Assembly: GCA_028275645.1 (NCBI GenBank)
Contig: JAPWUH010000051.1
Location: 1-7,846 of the forward strand
Direction: 5' to 3'
DNA from: Caldivirga sp.
GTDB taxonomy: Archaea > Thermoproteota > Thermoprotei > Thermoproteales > Thermocladiaceae
DNA: 7,846 bases
Below the pieces are notes generated by a model. It made no database searches. It was not told where the DNA came from and worked only from the letters and a program-made list of their open reading frames with translations. Below, piece after piece: positions 1 to 5,378 of the stretch; the stretch's first letter is position 1, and every line of letters begins with the position of its first letter. The translations under genes and the position numbers were made by a program.

Positions 1-777
1 CTCTTCTTCAATCAAAATACCATAGGCATGAAGAAGGATATCAAGGACATTGCAAGGAGGAAGTTAACCGGTGTTGAGATAGTTGATGAGGGTAGGAATA
101 CGTTAACCCTTCAAAACCTCATAAACATACCTGGTGACATAAGCATCAATGACATAGTCCTGAAGATAGTTAGGGTTACCGAAAGCATGCTTGACGATAT
201 TAAAGTTGCGTTAAGTACGATAGATAAAAATATTCTGATGGACATAGTTGAGAGGGATAATGAAGTTGATAGGTTCTACTGGTTATTAAACAGGATGCTT
301 AAGAAGTTAACCACAAGCAGCTATTACGCATCGGCCTCGGGTATTAAGGACCCGAGGACAATACTTGACTATGCCCTCATAAATAAGTCACTTGAGAGAC
401 TTTCCGACCACATAGTGCAGATAGCGAATGAACTGCTCCAGATGGGTCAACAATACATTATGGGTATTCCTAAGGAGCAGAGGGATAAGGTTATTGAATA
501 CATCGATAAGGTAATGGAATTAATAGGTGTCCTAAGTAGGTCACTTTCATCACAACCAAGTAGCATCAATGAGATAAATAATTTAATAGATTTAGCCAGA
601 GAGAAGGCTAAGGAGGTTAGGGGGCTTCAGGGTAGCTTAAGGGAGTATGAGACCTCACCATCAATAATAGCATCCTTCGATTCGATACTCTACAGTATAG
701 CCAGGATGCTTGAGTACATATCGGATATTGGGGAGGCATTACTAAACATTAGCATTGAGACTGGTCAGCCTGGTTAA
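1..777 (+). CDS. PhoU-family phosphate-signalling regulator, 5' end outside window
   Basis: The reading frame is open from base 1, so the ATG at 28 is probably internal and the true start lies upstream; 258 codons are visible. PhoU-family proteins bind metal on helical bundles and regulate phosphate uptake. Many archaeal members carry an N-terminal AbrB/SpoVT-type DNA-binding domain, which here would be in the missing part. The segment RRKLTGVEIVDEG followed by TLTLQNL (about residues 19-39 of the visible frame) is the linker typical of these archaeal proteins. ERDNEVDRFYWLLNR (84-98) matches the acidic E/D-x3-D PhoU motif. A second helical repeat motif, LERLSDHIVQIAN, lies at 131-143, and SIARMLEYISDIGEALLN (232-249) looks like a third amphipathic helix. 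The last 36 nt overlap the convergent methyltransferase gene. The family call is firm; whether the protein binds DNA cannot be judged from this window. Confidence 0.85.
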   Translation, partial: LFFNQNTIGMKKDIKDIARRKLTGVEIVDEGRNTLTLQNLINIPGDISINDIVLKIVRVTESMLDDIKVALSTIDKNILMDIVERDNEVDRFYWLLNRMLKKLTTSSYYASASGIKDPRTILDYALINKSLERLSDHIVQIANELLQMGQQYIMGIPKEQRDKVIEYIDKVMELIGVLSRSLSSQPSSINEINNLIDLAREKAKEVRGLQGSLREYETSPSIIASFDSILYSIARMLEYISDIGEALLNISIETGQPG

Positions 778-1359
778 ATGAATAGTCGCCACATCTTCAA
801 ATAACATGTGTGTGTTGCCTATGATATCTATGAAGTAGAGGGGTTTAAAGGACCTTAATGAAGACTCCACAAACTCTAGGCCATCACCACTAACTGTTAG
901 TACGAATTCACAGCACCCAGTCTTAATAATGTTAATAACGTCCATTAGTACGTCACCCCTATAGTTCCTGCATATCGACATGTATGCTGGGTCACCGCTG
1001 CTTAATTCATCCTCACTGCAGATTAGGTATGGCGTATTGAAAACGATTAAAGAGTTATTCAATGGCCTTAGGCAATCCACTAGGTTACAGCACACAGAGT
1101 CGACGTAATTTAAACCCTCTTCATTAGCGTATCTGGCCGTCTCTTTAGCTGCCGTGCAGTTTAAATCGGTGGCTATGAACCTTTTAAAAAGGGTTCCATG
1201 CTGCTTAGCCACGTTAACGATTACGTACCCTGAACCACTACCCACCTCAACGAAGTACTCATACCGGTGGCTACTAATTTTAAGTAATGCCAGTGTGACA
1301 TTGAGTGTTTGGTAAGTGTCGTCCGATGGCTTGTATATGAAGTCTGGGAAGTAGACCAC
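742..1359 (-). CDS. HemK/Mtq2-like SAM-dependent methyltransferase
   Basis: This 205-residue class I methyltransferase resembles the archaeal/eukaryotic Mtq2 group, which methylates the glutamine of the GGQ motif of release factor a/eRF1, usually with Trm112 as partner. Visible motifs are PSDDTYQTL (11-19, the usual entry motif of this group), the SAM-binding VEVGSGSGY (37-45), an acidic residue ending motif II at D65, and FNTPYL (107-112) in the place of the catalytic NPPY. The first proline of NPPY is threonine here, but N108, P110 and Y111 remain. The start is GTG at 1359, one base after the rpoB stop, so the two genes are almost certainly co-transcribed. A weak AGGT lies four bases upstream of the GTG. 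The 3' end overlaps the PhoU gene by 36 nt, convergently. The length fits the family. The methyltransferase fold is secure; the release-factor substrate is inferred from family resemblance. Confidence 0.8.
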   Translation of the reverse strand: MVYFPDFIYKPSDDTYQTLNVTLALLKISSHRYEYFVEVGSGSGYVIVNVAKQHGTLFKRFIATDLNCTAAKETARYANEEGLNYVDSVCCNLVDCLRPLNNSLIVFNTPYLICSEDELSSGDPAYMSICRNYRGDVLMDVINIIKTGCCEFVLTVSGDGLEFVESSLRSFKPLYFIDIIGNTHMLFEDVATIHLTRLTSLNANV

Positions 1360-1360
1360 G

Positions 1361-4300
1361 TTAACCTACTGGTTCAGACAGCTTCAGCCTTGGGTATATC
1401 CCTAGGCTTATCAATTCCTGAAGGAGTAGCTTGAAGGCATACGGCACTATTACCTTGGCTATCCTACCCTTATCACCGTGTATTGGGCATACAGGCCTCT
1501 TCTTAAAGTCATCCCACCAGGCCATCATACCGCAGTCCTCGCAGACATACATAACGTACTTATCGCTGGACTCAACCATCCTTTCATGAAGTAGAGCGGC
1601 TGCGCCATGGGCTATCAGGACATCCCTCTCCATTTCGCCAAGCCTTAACCCACCTTCCCTAGACCTACCCTCCGTGGGTTGCCTAGTCAGTATCTGCATC
1701 GGCCCGGTGGCCCTTGCATGTATCTTATCGGCAACCATGTGGTGAAGCTTCTGGTAGTAGACAACACCTATGAATATGTCAGCCTCAAGCTTAGTACCCA
1801 GTAGGCCGCTGTACATGGTCTCCCTTCCACTCCACCTATAGCCAGCCCTCATCAACATCTCCCTAATAACCCTCTCAGGCACGCCCTCAAAGGGTGTCGC
1901 ATCTATTAACGTGCCGTATAGCGCAGCCGCCTTCCCCGCAACCGCCTCAAGCAGCTGGCCAATCGTCATTCTACTTGGTAAGGCGTGGGGGTTAATTATT
2001 ATGTCTGGGGTTATTCCATTCTCGGTGAATGGCATATCCTCCATGGGCACTATCATGCCCACCACACCCTTCTGGCCATGCCTGGAGGCGAATTTATCAC
2101 CCAGCTCAGGTATCCTAAGCTCCCTAACCTTAACCTTAATGAGTCTGAATCCCTCACTACTCTCAGTTATTAAAACCTGGTCAACGATGCCCTTCTCACC
2201 CCTCCTAACCGTTACCGAGTTATCCTTCCACTCACCTGCAAGTTGACTCTCAGCCAGTGCGCTGTAGAACCTCGGTGGACTTATCTTGCCTATTAAGACC
2301 TCCTTACTTGAGACGAAGACCTCAGGGGGCACTATACCATCCTCATCTAGGTGGGCGTAGGCCTCAGCGCCCCTATAATCCCTAACTGTGGGTGGTGGGA
2401 TCGTTATCTTATCGCTCTCACCCATCGGGTACCTCATGGCCTCTGTTTCATATGACCTATAGAAGATGCTCCTAAACATACCCCTCTCTATGGCCGCCTT
2501 ATTAATCATGACTGCGTCCTCCATGCTGTAACCCATGAATGAAACAAGTGCAAGTACGGCGTTCTGACCAGCAGGCCTTGCACTGTAGCCTATCAATTCA
2601 AGACCCCTAGTGGTCACCAGCGGCCTTTCTGGGTAAAGTAGCAGGTGCCCCCTGCTGTCTATCCTATACCTGTAATTGGCGTAGGGGAACCCAAGCGACT
2701 GCTTAGCCATCGCAGCCTCGTATATGTTTCTGGGCGACTGGTTATGCTCTGAGTATGGTATTATGTGGGCAACGGCGCCAAGCATGATGCTTGGTATTAT
2801 CTCCATGTGGGTGTACTTGCTTAAGTCAATATCCTTGGTATCCCCTATCGTCACCACGGCGTTCTCCTCCTCATCAGCATCTAGGTACTCGACTATCCCA
2901 TTCTTAACCAAGTCATCCCAAGTCCACTCACCCCGCCTCAGCTTATCGATATGCTCCTTCGTTAACCTTAACTTGCCGTTACTTATGATTAGCAGTGGCC
3001 TCCTCAACCTGCCTCCATCGCAGTTAACCCTAACTTCATTAAGCTTCTCGATGTAGGCGATGTTAATTTCATTACTAATGTCACCCCTCCTCCTAGCCTC
3101 CCTAATGGCCGTTACAAGTGCCTGGGGGTCCCTATGAATGCCGATTAGCCTACCGTTGAGCAGTACATTAGCCCCCTTAATCCCATTCCTCCTGGCCTCA
3201 AGTACGTCAATAACACCCATCTCCCTCAACATGGCCTCCACTGATGATTCATCGATGCCGACGGTGACCGTTGCCATTAGGGCTAGGTTCTTAACAAGGC
3301 CGCAGTTTTGGCCCTCGGGGGTTTCTATTGCACATAACCTACCCCACTGGGTTGGGTGCAGGTCCCTTGCCTCAAAGTGTGGTTGGGTTCTGCTCAGCGA
3401 GGAAACGACCCTCCTTAGGTGGCTTATGGTTGATAAGTAGTTTGTCCTATCAAGCATCTGCGTGACGCCAGTTTTACCGCCAACCCAATTACCCGTTGAT
3501 AGGGCGTGTTTAAGCCTATCACTAATTATGTCAGCCCTAACTATAGTCCTCAACTCAGGTATCTTACCCCTCGAGTACTGCTTCTCAAGCTGATTCCTAA
3601 GATCCTGGACGAATTGCGCGAATATCGACCTGAACAACTGAGCAAGTAAATCACCCACCAACCTAACCCTCTTATTGGACATGTGGTCCTTATCATCCGG
3701 CTGCCTCCAACCCTTGTAAAGCTCAATTACGCCGGCGACTGCTTGGCCGAGTTCAATGGCCTTATTTAACCTAACCTTATCGTCGGGTGATGTACCTAGG
3801 TGGGGGAGGAAGTACTTGTCCAGGTACTCAAGCGCTCTCTGTATCCTGACCTCCCTTGGGTGACCGAGCACTATCCTCCTGCCTATGTAATCCCTGGCCT
3901 CATCTACGGTTGGGGCTACTTGAATAGCCATCTCAAAGGAGGCCAGTAGCTCCCTCTGAATCTCCTCATTGTCACTAACTGCTAATGCGATGTCCTGGTC
4001 CTTCTCTAGGCCAAGCGCCCTCATGACCACTGGGAAGGGCATCTTAGTTGGTATCTTAGGTATCTGGACGTAGATAACCCCATCCTTATGATACTCAACG
4101 GTCACCGTAGTCCTGTAGCCGGGCCCCATGGATATTATCTTAGCCCTAGGTATCTTAGTAGTGCCCCTCTCGTCGAAGTCGTATATCGGCTTGTTTAACG
4201 CTAGATCCTCCTGGGAAACCACAACCCTCTCACTACCGTTAATTATGAAGTAGCCGCCTGGGTCGTTGGGGTCCTCAAGCTTCTTCACCATTGCCTGAGG

Positions 4301-4729
4301 CTTTAGGCCGTATAGGTTGCAGTACTTGGACCTAACCATTATCGGCAAGTCCCCGAGGGGGACTGTTTCGGTGTACTCCTCGCCATTAATGTAAAGCGTG
4401 ACCTTAAGTCTCATGGGTGCTGCGTAGGTTATGTTCCTTAACCTAGCCTCCATCGGGTATATTACGTTTTCAACGCCCGTCGGCTCCTTAAACCTTGGCT
4501 TACCGACTTCGACGTCAACAAACTTAACCTTAACATCCCCCAGGTCTATGTTGAATTCCTGTATTATCTCCTTAAGCTTCCTATCCACGAAGTCATTGAA
4601 TGAATCCAATTGGTGCCTAACCAAACCGTAACTTCTTATGAAGGATTCGACTAGAGTCCACCTATCCTCACTGGGTATGTAACCTCCAGCATCCTCTACC
4701 TTAAGTATCGGTAATGGTAGCAATGGCAT
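1361..4729 (-). CDS. rpoB: DNA-directed RNA polymerase subunit B (Rpo2), unsplit
   Basis: This is the second-largest subunit of archaeal RNA polymerase, forming one half of the active-centre cleft. At 1,122 residues it is a single chain, as in Crenarchaeota, and not the B'/B'' pair of many Euryarchaeota. Numbering from the ATG at 4729, landmarks in order are GRLCAIETPEGQNCGLVKN (463-481), GYSMEDAVMINKAAIERGMF (733-752, with the acidic pair E737/D738), GDKFASRHGQKG (877-888, with lysines K879 and K887 that face the active centre in homologues), GRSREGGLRLGEMERD (1021-1036), and a C-terminal clamp zinc site C1063, C1066, C1081, H1084. It ends in the conserved YAFKLLLQEL region. The start at 4729 is chosen because AGGAGGG lies eight bases upstream. 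An in-frame GTG at 4756 would add nine residues and sits where a leaderless transcript from the TATA box at 4781-4788 would begin. No rpoA or rpoH gene is adjacent. Confidence 0.97.
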   Translation of the reverse strand: MPLLPLPILKVEDAGGYIPSEDRWTLVESFIRSYGLVRHQLDSFNDFVDRKLKEIIQEFNIDLGDVKVKFVDVEVGKPRFKEPTGVENVIYPMEARLRNITYAAPMRLKVTLYINGEEYTETVPLGDLPIMVRSKYCNLYGLKPQAMVKKLEDPNDPGGYFIINGSERVVVSQEDLALNKPIYDFDERGTTKIPRAKIISMGPGYRTTVTVEYHKDGVIYVQIPKIPTKMPFPVVMRALGLEKDQDIALAVSDNEEIQRELLASFEMAIQVAPTVDEARDYIGRRIVLGHPREVRIQRALEYLDKYFLPHLGTSPDDKVRLNKAIELGQAVAGVIELYKGWRQPDDKDHMSNKRVRLVGDLLAQLFRSIFAQFVQDLRNQLEKQYSRGKIPELRTIVRADIISDRLKHALSTGNWVGGKTGVTQMLDRTNYLSTISHLRRVVSSLSRTQPHFEARDLHPTQWGRLCAIETPEGQNCGLVKNLALMATVTVGIDESSVEAMLREMGVIDVLEARRNGIKGANVLLNGRLIGIHRDPQALVTAIREARRRGDISNEINIAYIEKLNEVRVNCDGGRLRRPLLIISNGKLRLTKEHIDKLRRGEWTWDDLVKNGIVEYLDADEEENAVVTIGDTKDIDLSKYTHMEIIPSIMLGAVAHIIPYSEHNQSPRNIYEAAMAKQSLGFPYANYRYRIDSRGHLLLYPERPLVTTRGLELIGYSARPAGQNAVLALVSFMGYSMEDAVMINKAAIERGMFRSIFYRSYETEAMRYPMGESDKITIPPPTVRDYRGAEAYAHLDEDGIVPPEVFVSSKEVLIGKISPPRFYSALAESQLAGEWKDNSVTVRRGEKGIVDQVLITESSEGFRLIKVKVRELRIPELGDKFASRHGQKGVVGMIVPMEDMPFTENGITPDIIINPHALPSRMTIGQLLEAVAGKAAALYGTLIDATPFEGVPERVIREMLMRAGYRWSGRETMYSGLLGTKLEADIFIGVVYYQKLHHMVADKIHARATGPMQILTRQPTEGRSREGGLRLGEMERDVLIAHGAAALLHERMVESSDKYVMYVCEDCGMMAWWDDFKKRPVCPIHGDKGRIAKVIVPYAFKLLLQELISLGIYPRLKLSEPVG

Positions 4730-4737
4730 TTGAGAAT

Positions 4738-4744
4738 CCCTCCT
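4738..4744 (-). promoter_or_regulatory. Shine-Dalgarno sequence deciding the rpoB start
   Basis: On the minus strand this reads AGGAGGG, matching the archaeal anti-Shine-Dalgarno sequence over about six bases, with eight bases between it and the ATG at 4729. It favours that ATG over the upstream in-frame GTG at 4756. It lies inside the codons that the longer reading would use (Arg-Arg), so a chance origin is possible. Confidence 0.55.
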
Positions 4745-4768
4745 GGTTACACTCACAAACCGATACCA

Positions 4769-4924
4769 TCACTGGGTAGGTTTATAAACTTTCATCTCAG
4801 GCGAAGCCTTAACATGCGGCAATACTAGGCAACCCTCTATGCAATCTGAAAGGCAACTCTCATTAACCCTAACATCACTATCGTAACACTCTGCAACGCA
4901 AAGCTTAACACATTCCTTATCCAT
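4769..4924 (-). CDS. Small cysteine-rich protein with twin CX3CX3C motif, upstream of rpoB
   Basis: This 51-codon frame runs from ATG at 4924 to TGA at 4769-4771. The product starts MDKECVKLCVAEC and has six cysteines at 5, 9, 13, 24, 28 and 32. They form two CX3CX3C triads separated by ten residues, followed by a cysteine-free basic tail. The 4-residue spacing puts each triad on one face of a helix, suggesting a helical hairpin held by disulfides or a bound metal, in the manner of twin-CX3C proteins. That is inference. Support for a real gene is the regular cysteine pattern, codon choice like the neighbours, and a TATA box (4948-4955) centred about 27 nt upstream of the ATG, the geometry of a leaderless crenarchaeal mRNA. 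It ends 39 nt before the rpoB ATG (12 nt before the alternative GTG), so read-through into rpoB is likely. I do not recognise the family and assign no function. Confidence 0.6.
   Translation of the reverse strand: MDKECVKLCVAECYDSDVRVNESCLSDCIEGCLVLPHVKASPEMKVYKPTQ
4781..4788 (-). promoter_or_regulatory. TATA box of an rpoB promoter inside the cysteine-rich gene
   Basis: The minus strand reads TTTATAAA, a near-ideal archaeal TATA box, preceded by purine-rich GATGAAAG that could serve as the BRE. Initiation about 26 nt downstream would fall near 4758. That is two bases before the in-frame GTG at 4756, or about 29 nt before the ATG at 4729, leaving room for its Shine-Dalgarno sequence. The box lies within the last codons of the small upstream gene, so rpoB may be transcribed both from here and by read-through. 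Confidence 0.6.
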
Positions 4925-4947
4925 AAACTTTAATGTGCATTGTAAGT

Positions 4948-4955
4948 ATTTTTAT
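4948..4955 (-). promoter_or_regulatory. TATA box for the cysteine-rich gene (rpoB unit)
   Basis: The minus strand reads ATAAAAAT, preceded by GGAGGGAAAAGC with a purine-rich BRE-like run. Its centre is about 27 nt upstream of the ATG at 4924, so the transcript would begin at or next to the start codon and be leaderless. There is no Shine-Dalgarno sequence at the usual distance before that ATG, which agrees with this reading. Confidence 0.55.
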
Positions 4956-4959
4956 GCTT

Positions 4960-5313
4960 TTCCCTCCGGAATGTGGGGTATCACCGCTGGACGTAGTAAA
5001 TCATAGTTGGGTTTCCTTAAGGGGTCGTGAATACCTTATGGGTTTAACGGACGCTGCAGAGACATGCGGCGGCAGTTAAGTCTCGCTATTTATGGTGAGG
5101 TCACATCACTGCGCAGAGTCTCATGGCGGTAAATTCTAAAGCTTAACTTTACCAGGATGTTCAATAACCCCCGTAGAGGAGGTAACAATTGAGACACTCA
5201 GAGTGAAAAACGGCCCAGCTAAAAAGGCAGGAAGAGGAAGGTGGTTATACCTGCTTAAGCACAGCTTCACGAAGGTCAACCTATTGGTTCTCATCCATTG
5301 TTGCAATTATTAA
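4960..5313 (+). pseudogene. Gene-poor stretch with a possibly decayed coding frame; family not recognised
   Basis: No intact gene is visible in this spacer. One plus-strand frame (codons in phase with base 4981) stays open for 117 codons to TAA at 5311-5313, except for two TAA stops at 5077-5079 and 5137-5139. The pieces look protein-like: PPECGVSPLDVVNHSW and RGREYLMGLTDAAETCGG before the first stop, MVRSHHCAESHGGK between the stops, and VEEVTIETLRVKNG then KKAGRGRWLYLLKH after the second. This could be a decayed accessory gene or mobile-element remnant, given that a TnpB remnant lies about 2 kb away. I found no firm family motif, and chance openness is possible in a sequence of this base composition. 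The last piece has its own strong ribosome-binding site. Confidence 0.3.
5176..5183 (+). promoter_or_regulatory. Strong Shine-Dalgarno sequence before a frame lacking a standard start
   Basis: GAGGAGGT is an excellent match to the archaeal anti-Shine-Dalgarno sequence. Four bases later an ATT codon (5188-5190) opens a 41-codon frame ending at 5311-5313. Its product would be small and basic, with KKAGRGRW near the middle and a hydrophobic end (LLVLIHCC). The nearest standard start in frame is GTG at 5203, which is further from the site than usual. A TTG at 5189 opens only five codons in another frame. The arrangement could be a small gene whose ATG has mutated to ATT, a rare AUU start, or chance. 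Confidence 0.35.
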
Positions 5314-5346
5314 TAACCCTTCGACTTTAATCGCCATTGTTAATGC

Positions 5347-5353
5347 TTTAATA
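5347..5353 (+). promoter_or_regulatory. Probable TATA box for the DUF2070-like gene
   Basis: TTTAATA is centred about 29 nt upstream of the ATG at 5379. There is no Shine-Dalgarno-like sequence before the ATG (the bases are GGCTGATAAA), which fits a leaderless or very short-leader transcript starting next to the start codon. The surrounding DNA is AT-rich, so the exact box is less certain than those of rpoB and the tRNA. Confidence 0.45.
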
Positions 5354-5378
5354 GCCCAATTAAGTTTAGGCTGATAAA

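Noticed and set aside
1911..3440. Plus-strand open frames of 62-111 codons within rpoB
   Set aside because: They lie antisense to the strongly conserved rpoB coding sequence, show no domain and have no promoter or ribosome-binding site of note; they are shadows.
4431..4631. Plus-strand 66-codon frame at the 5' end of rpoB
   Set aside because: Antisense shadow of the conserved N-terminal part of RpoB with no independent support.
5227..5254. Hairpin GCAGG ... CCTGC
   Set aside because: Only five pairs around an 18-base loop, with no T-run or neighbouring gene end; likely chance.
4960..5320. A structured RNA such as a short Thermoproteales-type RNase P RNA or SRP RNA in the spacer
   Set aside because: A fragment near 5231-5250 faintly recalls the RNase P conserved 3' region, but the matching 5' conserved region and P4 pairing are not found, and no SRP signature is visible.
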